Origin: Bacteroidales bacterium
Lineage (GTDB): Bacteria; Bacteroidota; Bacteroidia; Bacteroidales; UBA932
Length of the DNA stretch: 22,467 bases
Direction: 5' to 3'
Assembly (NCBI GenBank): GCA_017631875.1
Contig: JAGBSL010000048.1
Coordinates: forward strand, 1 to 22,467
In this document: positions 14,561-22,186 of the stretch, one piece after another
Position numbering within the stretch: position 1 is the first letter of the stretch
Layout of the letters: each line of letters starts with the position of its first letter
Program-made: the position numbers and the translations under genes
The notes under the pieces: model-generated
Seen by the model: the letters and a program-made list of their open reading frames with translations, nothing else
What the model was told of the DNA's origin: nothing
Database searches by the model: none

Positions 14561-16024
14561 ATGAAAAAAACTATAATACTTGTATCATTGATACTGCTCC
14601 CTCTTGTTATGGGAGCCCAGGCTCTTAAGGGTTCGTATTTCATGGAAAATTCCGTGAACAGGAACAAGATGAACCCGGCATTCGCCCCAAGGGCAAATTA
14701 TCTTCATATACCAGCTGTCGGAACTCTGGGAGTGGGAGCGGTAACCAACCTGGATGTTCCTACATTCCTGTATCCTTCAGACGGTGAACTTCTGACCTTC
14801 CTGCACAAGGATGTGTCCGTTGAGCAGTTTGATAGAGCTCTTGCAAAGCATCCTCACATTGATGCTGATACATATACCAATATTTTGAATTTTGGATTCT
14901 ACAATAAGAACAAGGCCTTCTGGACTTTCGACCTGTCAGTGCGTGCCGGTGCAGATGTGGATGTGCCAAGAGATCTCTTTATGTTTGTGAAGAAGGGAAC
15001 AGGAACATCTGGCGAAAGTTTCAACATCGCCAACCTTAATGCCTATGCCTCAGCTTCAGTGCAGGCGTCCCTTGGCTGGTCTCGTAATATATCTGAGGCA
15101 GTCAGAGTAGGTGCAAGACTGCGTTTCATTGCTCCTCTGGCTTATGCGGCGCTTAACCTTGAGAATGTGCGTCTCACTACATCACATGAGAAGTGGACCG
15201 TTGAGACAGAAGGCTATGTTTATGGTGCACTCCAGGGGCTTGAAGTAACACTTCCGGATGCGGAACTTATTCCGGAAGTAAGTTTTGATATCAACCGTAT
15301 GCTTGCAAACAAGGTCATTGCCGGCTATGGTGGATCGGTGGATCTCGGTGTCGACTGGCAGATCATAAGGAAAGGTTTCTTTAAAGGACTGTCCCTTTCT
15401 GCTGCTGTAACCGATCTAGGTATGATCAGCTACAATTCATCTGCTTTGTCTGCATTCTCATCAGCCGGAAAGATGGATTGGGTCGGCTTTCAGGATGTTT
15501 CAATGGATAATGCGGACTTTGAGGCTGCTCTGGAGGATCTTGCAGAATCCGCACAGAAGGAGTTTGTGAACCTTAAGCAGGAGGATGTGAGCAAGGGCTT
15601 GGTCCGCTCTTCAATGCCGTCTGTATATGCTGGACTTCAGGTTCCGATTTTATGGAACAGGATGAGTTTCGGCCTCCTTTATTCAGGAAGATTCAGCCAT
15701 AGCTATTACAGACAGGAACTCACAGCCTCATATAATCTAAAGCCTTTCAAGTGGCTGGCTCTGGGTATGAACTATTCGATGTATAATACCAAGGGTACGT
15801 TCGGATGGTTGCTTGAGCTTACTCCAAAAGCTGGACTCAACCTCTGCCTCGGATGTGACTATCTGCCGGGAGAGTGGACACCGGCTCCTATACTTGACGG
15901 TATAATGGAGATGCCTCAGATGCTTGTAGACAAGGGACATGAGCATCTTTATGTTCCGACTTCAATGAGACTTAATTTCCATTTCGGTCTCTCCCTTGCA
16001 TTGGGATCAAAGCACGGACGATAG
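14561..16024 (+). CDS. DUF5723-family outer-membrane beta-barrel protein
   Basis: A 487-residue protein with a signal peptide (MKKTIILVSLILLPLVMGAQ, cleavage after about residue 21). The N-terminal SYFMENSVNRNKMNPAF (25-41) resembles the start of FadL/PorV-type barrels and is typical of Bacteroidota DUF5723 proteins. The rest has regular alternating strands with glycine and aromatic residues, for example RVGARLRFIAPLAYA and MSFGLLYSGRFSHSYY, and ends in a strand (LHFGLSLAL-like). The family's function is not known. The tight coupling to the upstream lipoprotein gene suggests the two work together, perhaps with the lipoprotein acting on or through the barrel. The stop lies only 4 nt from the stop of the convergent dacB gene. 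Confidence 0.85.
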   Translation: MKKTIILVSLILLPLVMGAQALKGSYFMENSVNRNKMNPAFAPRANYLHIPAVGTLGVGAVTNLDVPTFLYPSDGELLTFLHKDVSVEQFDRALAKHPHIDADTYTNILNFGFYNKNKAFWTFDLSVRAGADVDVPRDLFMFVKKGTGTSGESFNIANLNAYASASVQASLGWSRNISEAVRVGARLRFIAPLAYAALNLENVRLTTSHEKWTVETEGYVYGALQGLEVTLPDAELIPEVSFDINRMLANKVIAGYGGSVDLGVDWQIIRKGFFKGLSLSAAVTDLGMISYNSSALSAFSSAGKMDWVGFQDVSMDNADFEAALEDLAESAQKEFVNLKQEDVSKGLVRSSMPSVYAGLQVPILWNRMSFGLLYSGRFSHSYYRQELTASYNLKPFKWLALGMNYSMYNTKGTFGWLLELTPKAGLNLCLGCDYLPGEWTPAPILDGIMEMPQMLVDKGHEHLYVPTSMRLNFHFGLSLALGSKHGR

Positions 16025-16028
16025 ATAT

Positions 16029-17510
16029 TTAATTGGCCTCTGCGAGGATCCCCATGATCTTGTCAAGCAGAGGTCTTACTTTCCAGGTCGGAGAAGTACA
16101 GTTGTTGACCATAATCGAGAAGATTATGGTCTCTTCTTTACATCCCTCGGTAGGAATCACGTAGCCGCTATAGCATCTAACCCCGTTCATCGAGCCGCTC
16201 TTCACAAGGATGCGCTCTCTAACGCTTGCCGGATAGCTTTTCATGTTATAGCTGAGTGTACCGTTGCCGCCTGGCGAAGGCAGGCTGGCTGCGTATGCTT
16301 CGAAATGAGGCGATGACATCATGCCTTCGAGGAATCTGCAGAAGAAATCTGCTGATACATAGTTCTGTCTTGACAGTCCGCTTCCATCCTGGATGTCTGC
16401 TCCTTTGAGCTCAACTCCCAACTCCTTGAATATGTCGCCAAGTGCAACATACGCTGAGTCATAGCAGGCACTTCCTGTCATCTCAAGCGAAAGCCCTCTT
16501 AGAAGTGTCTCTGCATAGAGGTTGTTGCTGGCATGATTCGTCTCATAGATTATCCTGTCGAGAGTAGGGGAATATGTCTTGCCGAGAATCTTCACATCTC
16601 CATTGGACTCCCAGTCTGTATCCAGCTTGTAGTCGCCTGCTCCATAGGCGCACTCTACTCCCTTCTTTTTCAGATAGTTCACGAAATAGTATGCGCATGT
16701 ATACTCAGGGAACTTATTGCTACAGTCAACTCTCTTCTTTCCACGATCCAGGCCGAATGTGCCGCGGATTTCCGCAACAGGAGCAAGGTCGCTTGTGTAC
16801 ATGTACAGGCGGTCACCGGTGCCGTTTTCGCCGGTGGTGCAGCTGTATCTGAAGTCCATCCATGGAGTCTGCGGATATGATGGTGATATTTTTACGGGCG
16901 ATCCGACGACGTCTCCCGCCGCAACGGAAAACGACTGCATGTTCTCATAAAACATAAGGCCTGATGTGCCTGTGCCATAATATGTTCCGATATCGTTCCA
17001 CAGCCATGTCGACTCCTCCATCATTCCCTCGAAGCTGCGGCCGTCTCCGATGATCCTGCCCTCAATCTTTTTGATGCCGGCTTGGCGTATCATGCTTTCC
17101 CATTGAGCGAATACCTTGTCCAGGCTCACGGCGATGGAGTCTTTTGACCCGAGCGTAGGATCTCCGCCTCCTATGATATACAGGTTTCCCTTCAGCACAC
17201 CGTCCTCGATGATTCCATCATGACCGATAGCTGTCTCGAACCTATAGTCTGCTCCGAGCTTGTGAATGGCCGCTCCTGTGCTGATGAGCTTCATGTTTGA
17301 TGCGGGGACCATCATGGCGCGGGAGTTGATGTCAGCAACTGCGCGTCCATCTCCGCTGATGGCGTAGATTCCGATCACAGCATTCTCCAATGCCGGGTCT
17401 GCAATTATTGATTCAATTGCTTCCTGTGCCTGTTCTGCTTCAGGTTTAAGTTGCGCTGCTGCTGTTGTACACAACAGTGACATGCATATTATTGATATTA
17501 TTATTTTCAT
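16029..17510 (-). CDS. dacB: D-alanyl-D-alanine carboxypeptidase/endopeptidase, PBP4 type
   Basis: A 493-residue peptidase family S13 enzyme, low-molecular-mass class C PBP. It trims or cleaves peptidoglycan peptides in the periplasm. A signal peptide (residues 1-19, TTAAAQ) precedes the domain. Active-site motifs are SNMK (71-74, nucleophile Ser71 and Lys74), ASNN (327-330, the SxN motif followed by LYAE) and KSG (437-439). DGSGLSRQN (375-383) is the conserved family segment. The insertion between motifs 1 and 2 characteristic of this class is present (about 100-320). Its own -7 box (CAAAATTA on the plus strand, 17530-17537) lies upstream. It is convergent with the DUF5723 gene, with stop codons 4 nt apart. 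Confidence 0.94.
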   Translation of the reverse strand: MKIIISIICMSLLCTTAAAQLKPEAEQAQEAIESIIADPALENAVIGIYAISGDGRAVADINSRAMMVPASNMKLISTGAAIHKLGADYRFETAIGHDGIIEDGVLKGNLYIIGGGDPTLGSKDSIAVSLDKVFAQWESMIRQAGIKKIEGRIIGDGRSFEGMMEESTWLWNDIGTYYGTGTSGLMFYENMQSFSVAAGDVVGSPVKISPSYPQTPWMDFRYSCTTGENGTGDRLYMYTSDLAPVAEIRGTFGLDRGKKRVDCSNKFPEYTCAYYFVNYLKKKGVECAYGAGDYKLDTDWESNGDVKILGKTYSPTLDRIIYETNHASNNLYAETLLRGLSLEMTGSACYDSAYVALGDIFKELGVELKGADIQDGSGLSRQNYVSADFFCRFLEGMMSSPHFEAYAASLPSPGGNGTLSYNMKSYPASVRERILVKSGSMNGVRCYSGYVIPTEGCKEETIIFSIMVNNCTSPTWKVRPLLDKIMGILAEAN

Positions 17511-17529
17511 AATCGCTTAGTATCAAGGA

Positions 17530-17537
17530 CAAAATTA
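17530..17537 (-). promoter_or_regulatory. -7 promoter box for dacB
   Basis: The minus strand reads TAATTTTG (17537-17530), an exact TAnnTTTG match 20 nt from the dacB start codon. No clear TTG at -33. Confidence 0.55.
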
Positions 17538-17567
17538 ATATAAACCACGGTTTTTTACATTAGAATT

Positions 17568-17598
17568 TTGCGAAATACAAAATTAGATGATAAATTTG
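17568..17598 (+). promoter_or_regulatory. Promoter of the gene at 17625
   Basis: TTG (17568-17570), a 20-nt spacer and TAAATTTG (17591-17598) form a typical Bacteroidota promoter with a short leader before the ATG at 17625. It is divergent from the dacB promoter about 30 bp away. Confidence 0.65.
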
Positions 17599-17624
17599 AA
17601 CACATGATTTAAATTACAGATGCT

Positions 17625-18116
17625 ATGAAGAAGCTTATTCTATCTCTTACCATTTTGTGCGCAGCATTCTGCTATATGAATGCGCAGGACGCTTCATCAT
17701 TGCCTAAGGCAGCCCGCCTTGCTTATGAATGGCTTTCTGAAGAAGGATACAGGCCGTATGTTGATGAAGACGGTGACGTATCATTCAAAGCTCAGGGGTA
17801 CTATTTGTATATTGCTGTAGACGCTGACTCTCCAGATTATCTTCAGCTCGTTATGCCTAGCATCAAGACTATCGATATGGAGGCAGAGGATTCGGTTATT
17901 GAAACTTATTGCGCTCTCGCTGCCTGCAATGAGATGACCAGGGATAAGAAAATCGTTAAGGCTTATATGTCAGACAGCGGTAAAGTGTCTCTTTCTTGTG
18001 AGACATATATCGACGATACACCTCTCGTTGGCGACTATCTTGAGACTGCGATAACCTTCATAATCAGAGTGTGCGAGCAGTGGCGCGAGTCTTATAACGG
18101 GTTCATGGAAGACTAA
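17625..18116 (+). CDS. Secreted small protein, possibly YbjN-like fold
   Basis: A 163-residue protein with a signal peptide (MKKLILSLTILCAAFC, cleavage near NAQ at 19-21). The mature sequence has an N-terminal helix (AARLAYEWLSEEGYRP), a beta meander (VDEDGDVSFKAQGYYLYIAVD) and helical segments (IETYCALAACNEMTRDKK and the C-terminal EQWRESYNGFMED). This arrangement recalls YbjN/T3SS-chaperone-like domains, which would be non-enzymatic binding folds, but no diagnostic motif is visible, so the assignment is tentative. It has its own promoter and ends at a strong terminator, indicating a monocistronic unit. Codon use looks like its neighbours. Confidence 0.7.
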   Translation: MKKLILSLTILCAAFCYMNAQDASSLPKAARLAYEWLSEEGYRPYVDEDGDVSFKAQGYYLYIAVDADSPDYLQLVMPSIKTIDMEAEDSVIETYCALAACNEMTRDKKIVKAYMSDSGKVSLSCETYIDDTPLVGDYLETAITFIIRVCEQWRESYNGFMED

Positions 18117-18128
18117 GTCCTGAATAAG

Positions 18129-18174
18129 CACAAAAAAGAAGTCGTGTACCAGAATACACGACTTCTTTTTTGTG
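18129..18174 (+). terminator. Bidirectional intrinsic terminator with a 20-bp stem
   Basis: A perfect 20-bp stem (18129-18148 with 18155-18174) encloses the loop CCAGAA. The GAAGTCGTGTA/TACACGACTTC core is flanked by A-run and T-run. It serves the convergent genes ending at 18116 and 18183. Confidence 0.95.
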
Positions 18175-18182
18175 TTTAGATA

Positions 18183-18455
18183 TTACTGCTTTGAAACTAC
18201 AGCGCTGAGCTTCTCGCAGAGTTCGTCGAGCTTCTCGAACATCTCCTTTGTGAGATCTCTGTAGAATGCTCTCTTGTTGCCCTCTGGATGATTGGCTTTG
18301 TGCTTGAGGCTGTTGTAAAGCTCGACTGCCTCGTCGATTATCTGGCTGATCTCGTCTACGTCCTTGTGTGGGTTGAGCGCAACGAAAAGCGCGCAGTCAT
18401 CAATGAACTCAGCAACGAAATACTCGATGTCTTTCTTAAAAACTCTAAGGTTCAT
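18183..18455 (-). CDS. Small all-helical conserved hypothetical protein
   Basis: A 90-residue cytosolic protein without signal peptide or membrane segment. It is strongly helical and charged, with an N-terminal DIEYFVAEFIDDC helix, a central DEISQIIDEAVELYNSL helix and a C-terminal MFEKLDELCEKLSAVV helix. I recognise no catalytic motif. Proteins of this size and pattern are, as I recall, conserved among Bacteroidales, but I cannot name a family. It has its own -7 box at 18489-18496 (minus) and shares the terminator at 18129-18174. It is 69 nt downstream of the NlpC/P60 gene in the same direction, so partial read-through is possible. Confidence 0.75.
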   Translation of the reverse strand: MNLRVFKKDIEYFVAEFIDDCALFVALNPHKDVDEISQIIDEAVELYNSLKHKANHPEGNKRAFYRDLTKEMFEKLDELCEKLSAVVSKQ

Positions 18456-18488
18456 GGTAAATACGTATTTAATTTGTTATAACGGGGA

Positions 18489-18496
18489 CAAAGATA
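18489..18496 (-). promoter_or_regulatory. -7 promoter box for the gene at 18183-18455
   Basis: The minus strand reads TATCTTTG (18496-18489), an exact TAnnTTTG match with a leader of about 28 nt. It suggests independent transcription from the upstream NlpC/P60 gene. Confidence 0.6.
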
Positions 18497-18524
18497 GTAA
18501 AAAAACTTTATCCTCCTCTATTAA

Positions 18525-19571
18525 TTAAAGGTTATATGCCTTGCTTTCGCTGATTGGAGTAAGCCCTTCTCCCTTCCAGTCAAACAGACGGCGTGCCTTC
18601 AGAAGGCGGTGCGCATTCTCGTAATAGTTCTTTGTTCCTGGTATCAGAGAGTTGATTCTGACCTTGTGTGAGGCGTGGATTATTTCTCCGTTTCCGATGT
18701 AGATGCCTACGTGGGTGATCGATTCCTTCTTCCATCTTGTCTCAGGATTGCCGAAGAATACCAGGTCACCTGGCTTGAGGTTCTGTATCCTTAGGACCAT
18801 CTCGTCGTAGAGGTTCACGTTGTCCTTGCCGATGCTGTGGTCAGCTTTTACAATGATCTCACGACCGAGGAATACCTGCTGCGAGGCGTTGCGTGGCAGC
18901 AGATATCCGTTCATGAACCATGTCATCCTTACAAGGCCGCTGCAGTCCAGTCCTTTGCTTGAAGCTCCTCCCCAGAGGTACGGCGTTCCGAGGAACTGCT
19001 TTGCGGTAGCTATGATCCCGGCTTCCGACGGTTTCGGCTTCTGTGCCCACTCCTCAAAGAACTCCAGGTCCGCTGCCGGCGTCCATCCCTTCCTTCCGTC
19101 GGGCAGGATCACCTCCGCCCATCCTTTCTCGCCCTTGGCACCTTTGGACATTGACGGTACGACCTTCTTGCCTTCTGTAAAGGCCACCCTGAGCAGGTTT
19201 CCCATGGACAGGTCCGACAGGCGCTCCGACTTGGTGGACGGCTCGCAGTAGACGCCACTGTGGAATGCCGTACATATATATTTAGGCGCGGCCTTGTACT
19301 CATTGATCTGCTCTGGAGTCATCTCCACCAGCCCGAGGTTTGTGCACCATGCCGTATATGGCTCCGGAGTCACCACCTGCCTCCAATATCCCTCTTCGCC
19401 GACGATCTCCACGATGGTTCCCATCAGCGACTGCGTCTCCAGTGCCGACTCGTAGTCAGGCTCCGCCCGCATCATGTTTTCCGACAGCGCCGTCACCGCC
19501 ATCCTTTTTGTCTGTCCGAACGATGATGCGCAGAAAAGTGTCAGTAGCGCTACTGTAAATATCTTCTTCAT
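18525..19571 (-). CDS. Secreted NlpC/P60 cell-wall peptidase with SH3-like domains
   Basis: A 348-residue protein with a signal peptide (residues 1-20, ending CASSFGQ). Two SH3-like segments (about 25-85 and 97-175) precede a C-terminal NlpC/P60 domain (about 183-310). The catalytic Cys210 is in LDCSGL, His287 in THVGIYIG and His299 in IIHASHK. LGTPYLWGGAS (194-204) and LKPGDLVFF (265-273) are the usual flanking motifs. The domain order resembles gamma-D-glutamyl-diamino-acid dipeptidyl-peptidases such as YkfC, which cut murein peptides with a free N-terminal Ala; this specificity is inferred. Palindromic element B begins at its start codon, so its promoter must lie inside or beyond the element. 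A weak TACTTTAC (19586-19579) is the only -7-like site nearby. Confidence 0.93.
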   Translation of the reverse strand: MKKIFTVALLTLFCASSFGQTKRMAVTALSENMMRAEPDYESALETQSLMGTIVEIVGEEGYWRQVVTPEPYTAWCTNLGLVEMTPEQINEYKAAPKYICTAFHSGVYCEPSTKSERLSDLSMGNLLRVAFTEGKKVVPSMSKGAKGEKGWAEVILPDGRKGWTPAADLEFFEEWAQKPKPSEAGIIATAKQFLGTPYLWGGASSKGLDCSGLVRMTWFMNGYLLPRNASQQVFLGREIIVKADHSIGKDNVNLYDEMVLRIQNLKPGDLVFFGNPETRWKKESITHVGIYIGNGEIIHASHKVRINSLIPGTKNYYENAHRLLKARRLFDWKGEGLTPISESKAYNL

Positions 19572-19679
19572 GTTTTCTGTAAAGTATTGTGTGTTAATTA
19601 TTTGTGCTGGTGTCCTGCCTTCCTTGTCATGCAGGATACTGGCTTAACTCGCTGGTATGCAGCATCTTCTGCGAAACGC
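19570..19679 (+). repeat. REP-like palindromic element, copy B
   Basis: The core at 19611-19638 has arms TGTCCTGC and GCAGGATA around the loop CTTCCTTGTCAT. The right arm ends in GAAACGC (19673-19679), starting 35 nt after the core. The left end ATGTTTT is a weak match to the GCGTTTT terminus of copy A at the same offset. ATTTGT lies at the same position relative to the core as in copy A. The element occupies the gap between the divergent NlpC/P60 and radical SAM genes, and its left arm overlaps the NlpC/P60 start codon. Confidence 0.75.
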
Positions 19680-19716
19680 TTCAATCCCACCGCTGCAAAA
19701 ATATGAAAATTATAAC

Positions 19717-19724
19717 TAATTTTG
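19717..19724 (+). promoter_or_regulatory. -7 promoter box adjoining the radical SAM start codon
   Basis: TAATTTTG is an exact TAnnTTTG match ending 6 nt before the ATG at 19731. Transcription would then start at or next to the start codon, so the mRNA may be nearly leaderless. Confidence 0.55.
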
Positions 19725-19730
19725 CCGCCT

Positions 19731-20738
19731 ATGTCACAGGATTTCACAAAATATGGGTTCGCGGACGGAAAACGCTATAATTCTTTCGTCGGCTATTTCA
19801 AGCGTCGTTACGGCGAGCGCCTGCAGAAGATTGTTCTCGATGCAGGCTTTACGTGTCCAAACCGTGATGGCAAGGTTGGACGTGGCGGTTGTACATACTG
19901 TGACAATGCAGCTTTTCATCCTTCCTACAGCACGGCTGGGAAAAGTCTGCATCAGCAGCTGGATGAAGGTATAGGGTTTCACAAGGTCCGATATCGCACT
20001 ACCGAGCACTATCTTGCGTATTTTCAGTCATTCTCAAATACTTATGCTCCCTTGGAGCGTCTTCGCGCTTTGTATGAGGAGGCACTTTCGCATCCGTCTG
20101 TCGTGGGCATAGTCATAGGTACCAGACCGGACTGTGTGGATGAAGAGAAGCTGGATTACCTTGCGGATCTTGCCCATGGACGCGTGCTGTCCGGTTGGAA
20201 ACGCTCATTAGCTGGCGAGCCGGACAGAACATCACCGATCGTGATTGTCGAATATGGCATCGAATCATGTCATAACGTGACTTTGCGGCGCATCAACCGC
20301 GGTCATGACTTCGAGACTGCCCGTTGGGCTGTGCATGCTACTGCGCAGCGTGGGATTGATGTGGGAGCACATTTTATCCTCGGCCTCCCGGGAGAGACTC
20401 GTCAGATGATGTTGGATTCCTGTGCTTTGATAAATGAACTGCCATTGAGATCCGTCAAGTTTCATCAGCTCCAGATTGTGAAGGGAACCAGGATGGAACA
20501 GGAATACGCCGAGTGTCCTCAGGACTTCGAGCGTTTTACACTTGACGGTTATCTGGATTTCTTTACAGATATGCTGGAACGACTTCGTCCGACTCTCAGT
20601 ATAGAACGCTTTGCGGGCGAGGTTCCGCCTCGCTTTGTCAATGAGACTCCGTGGGGGCTGATCCGCAACGTGGAACTTCTTCGTCTGCTTGACCAGCGCC
20701 TTGAAGAGCGCGACACCTGGCAGGGCCGCCTTCTTTGA
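19731..20738 (+). CDS. TIGR01212-family (YhcC-like) radical SAM protein
   Basis: A 335-residue radical SAM enzyme. The [4Fe-4S] cluster cysteines are Cys42, Cys54 and Cys57 in TCPNRDGKVGRGGCTYCDN (41-59), with the family's long C-x11-C-x2-C spacing. Downstream, HFILGLPGETRQMM marks the later strands of the radical SAM barrel. KFHQLQIVKGTRMEQEY and ERFAGEVPPRFV are the C-terminal family motifs. The reaction catalysed by YhcC-like proteins is not established, to my knowledge; SAM-dependent radical chemistry is expected from the motif. The ATG at 19731 was chosen because the in-frame TTG at 19722 is part of the -7 box. The gene is bracketed by palindromic elements B and C. Confidence 0.92.
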   Translation: MSQDFTKYGFADGKRYNSFVGYFKRRYGERLQKIVLDAGFTCPNRDGKVGRGGCTYCDNAAFHPSYSTAGKSLHQQLDEGIGFHKVRYRTTEHYLAYFQSFSNTYAPLERLRALYEEALSHPSVVGIVIGTRPDCVDEEKLDYLADLAHGRVLSGWKRSLAGEPDRTSPIVIVEYGIESCHNVTLRRINRGHDFETARWAVHATAQRGIDVGAHFILGLPGETRQMMLDSCALINELPLRSVKFHQLQIVKGTRMEQEYAECPQDFERFTLDGYLDFFTDMLERLRPTLSIERFAGEVPPRFVNETPWGLIRNVELLRLLDQRLEERDTWQGRLL

Positions 20739-20762
20739 TGCTTTTCCTCAGCCTTTCAATAG

Positions 20763-20872
20763 CGTGTTCGCGTATCTTCTTGTCTTGCAGCGCTTTACTC
20801 TGGTGTCCTGCCTTCCTTGCCATGCAGGATGTCTAATCAACGTATTGGTGCTCAGTGGGTTACGTATAACGC
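20763..20872 (+). repeat. REP-like palindromic element, copy C
   Basis: The core at 20804-20831 has arms TGTCCTGC and GCAGGATG around the loop CTTCCTTGCCAT. The outermost pairs have weakened to G-T, leaving TCCTGC/GCAGGA. The right arm carries TTGGTGCTCAG (20845-20855), identical and equally placed in copy A, and ends in ATAACGC (20866-20872), a variant of GAAACGC at +35. GCGTGTTC (20762-20769) marks a degraded left end. It lies 24 nt after the radical SAM gene stop codon. Confidence 0.72.
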
Positions 20873-21009
20873 CTGCTGTCGCTTTTCTATAAAATAGAAT
20901 AAATTCCGGATTTGTTGCTCGATTTAAAAATAAATTCGCCACATTTTTCTTTATTTTAAACAGTTTCTTCTCAGTTACCTGTACTTTCGCAGTGAACGGG
21001 TGATGTGAT
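20873..21009. other. AT-rich spacer between elements C and D
   Basis: No gene is visible. It holds a small hairpin TTCTAT-AAA-ATAGAA (20885-20899) without a U-run. A -7-like TACTTTCG (20982-20989), one mismatch from TAnnTTTG, could be a RAYT promoter reading through element D. Together with elements C and D this accounts for the gene-free stretch 20739-21159. Confidence 0.4.
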
Positions 21010-21119
21010 TGTGTCTCCGTATTGTGTTGAAATTCAAGTGTTTATGAATATATCCTGCCTTCCCCGCCATGCAGGATATAATGGTAACTCATAGTCTTTT
21101 AACACATTACGTGAAACGC
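21010..21119 (+). repeat. REP-like palindromic element, copy D (upstream of RAYT)
   Basis: The core at 21051-21078 has perfect arms TATCCTGC and GCAGGATA around the loop CTTCCCCGCCAT. The right arm ends in GAAACGC (21113-21119) at +35. The left end is degraded (GTGTCTC at 21011-21017). Its right end lies 40 nt upstream of the RAYT start codon, and it is in inverse loop orientation to copy E on the other side of that gene. Confidence 0.8.
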
Positions 21120-21159
21120 TTACAGGCCCTGTGAAGTTTGATTTTTAAATATTACTGAC

Positions 21160-22104
21160 ATGAAGTACAAGAAGAGAAGATTTGTCCCTGGTGAGTGCAT
21201 GCATATTTACCAGCGGGCGGTGAAGGGGTTTAATATTTTTTATGATCTGGAAGACTATCTGGTTTTCTATACGATTTTTGCGACGGTTGCAAGGCAATAT
21301 AATGTGACTGTCCTGGAACTCTGTATCATGATAGATCATATTCATGTTCTGCTGTCGTCGATGAGTCTGGATGAGATAAGCCGTTTCGTGATGCACTATA
21401 CGTCGATGTTTGTGCGTGAGTATAATTCTGAGGTGGGACGTAAAGGGCCGCTTTTTCATAAAAGTTTCGGAAGTGCGCCTAAGCGAGGAAGCAAGACTAT
21501 CCGTACGACGATAGTTTACATAGGGAACAATCCTGTGGAAAAGAATCTGTGTACGTCTCCTGAGCTATATTTCTGGAATTTTCTGGAATTCTTCAAAGAT
21601 GAGGATTATGGTCATGTGCCTGTCAGAAGTCTGAGCGGTAAGCTAAAAAAGCTGTTTAAGGAGGTTCGCGACTTGAAGGAGAAGTCTGCTTATCTTGGAT
21701 ATGCTCGCTTGAGAAGAATGTTTCGCAAACTTGATGATGCGGAGCGTGAACTGCTGATCAGACACATTGTCCGTGAATACTTTCCTTTTGACAGGGAGGC
21801 ACTGCTTTCGTATTATGAAAGCTATGATGACATGATTCATGCGATGCGGAGTACCTCTGGCAGTGAGTATGATATTAAAGAAAAATACTCGCCGGAGTCA
21901 GGAATAGTCTATGGGGATATGATAGGGGTGGTGAGAAGATATCTAGAGCAGAATCATCAGACGGTTCAGACCAGAAAAGTTACTATGCTCCCGCAGGATG
22001 AAAAGTTCAGGATAGCGCAAATGCTGAAAAGATATACGGCTGCAACACCGCGTCAGCTGGAGAAGTTTCTCAACATGGAAGTCAGGAAGCAAACAGAAGA
22101 GTAG
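21160..22104 (+). CDS. REP-associated tyrosine transposase (RAYT, Y1 HUH family)
   Basis: A 314-residue protein. The N-terminal half (about 8-150) is a Y1/IS200-like single-strand transposase domain. It has HMIYQR-like MHIYQRAVKG (14-23), the HUH pair His60-Ile-His62 in IDHIHVLL, FHKSFG (99-104) and the presumed catalytic Tyr120 in IVYIGNNPVEK. The YxxNPV context is typical of RAYTs, which cut and join REP palindromes as single strands. A C-terminal extension of about 160 residues is helical and basic. It ends with a probable helix-turn-helix (EKFRIAQMLKRYTAATPRQL, then EKFL), which could bind the element. Palindromes D and E lie 40 nt upstream and 14 nt downstream in opposite orientation. 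The only weak promoter candidates are GAAGTTTG (21133-21140) and TACTTTCG (20982-20989). RAYTs are usually single-copy and vertically kept rather than true insertion sequences. Confidence 0.88.
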   Translation: MKYKKRRFVPGECMHIYQRAVKGFNIFYDLEDYLVFYTIFATVARQYNVTVLELCIMIDHIHVLLSSMSLDEISRFVMHYTSMFVREYNSEVGRKGPLFHKSFGSAPKRGSKTIRTTIVYIGNNPVEKNLCTSPELYFWNFLEFFKDEDYGHVPVRSLSGKLKKLFKEVRDLKEKSAYLGYARLRRMFRKLDDAERELLIRHIVREYFPFDREALLSYYESYDDMIHAMRSTSGSEYDIKEKYSPESGIVYGDMIGVVRRYLEQNHQTVQTRKVTMLPQDEKFRIAQMLKRYTAATPRQLEKFLNMEVRKQTEE

Positions 22105-22117
22105 TTTCTGAAATAAT

Positions 22118-22186
22118 GTGTATTGCGTAAGTCTTTGATTTACAAGAAAATGCGGAAGTGTCCTGCATGGCGGGGAAGGCAGGATA
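22118..22186 (-). repeat. REP-like palindromic element, copy E (downstream of RAYT)
   Basis: The core at 22159-22186 has arms TGTCCTGC and GCAGGATA around the loop ATGGCGGGGAAG, inverse to copy D. The left arm, starting 14 nt after the RAYT stop codon, aligns with the left end of copy A (GTGTATTGCGTAAG against GCGTTTTGTCTAAG, 10 of 14) at the same offset. No good GAAACGC terminus is present at +35 on the right (GTGTGCA at 22221-22227), so that side is degraded or absent. Confidence 0.72.

Noticed and set aside
20638..20823. Minus-strand open frame of 61 codons starting MARKAG inside element C.
   Set aside because: The first codons are the element core itself, which reads ATGGC(A/G)(A/G)GGAAGGCAGG in this direction in most copies. 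The remainder is element arm plus the antisense of the radical SAM gene end.
21160..22104. Ordinary IS200/IS605 insertion sequence.
   Set aside because: No TnpB-like partner gene is present. The YxxNPV motif, the C-terminal extension and the dispersed palindromes fit RAYTs better, although the distinction rests on motif reading.
741..22186. CRISPR-like interpretation of the recurring hairpin sequence.
   Set aside because: Copies are dispersed singly between genes with irregular spacing and both orientations. There are no direct-repeat/spacer units and no cas genes.
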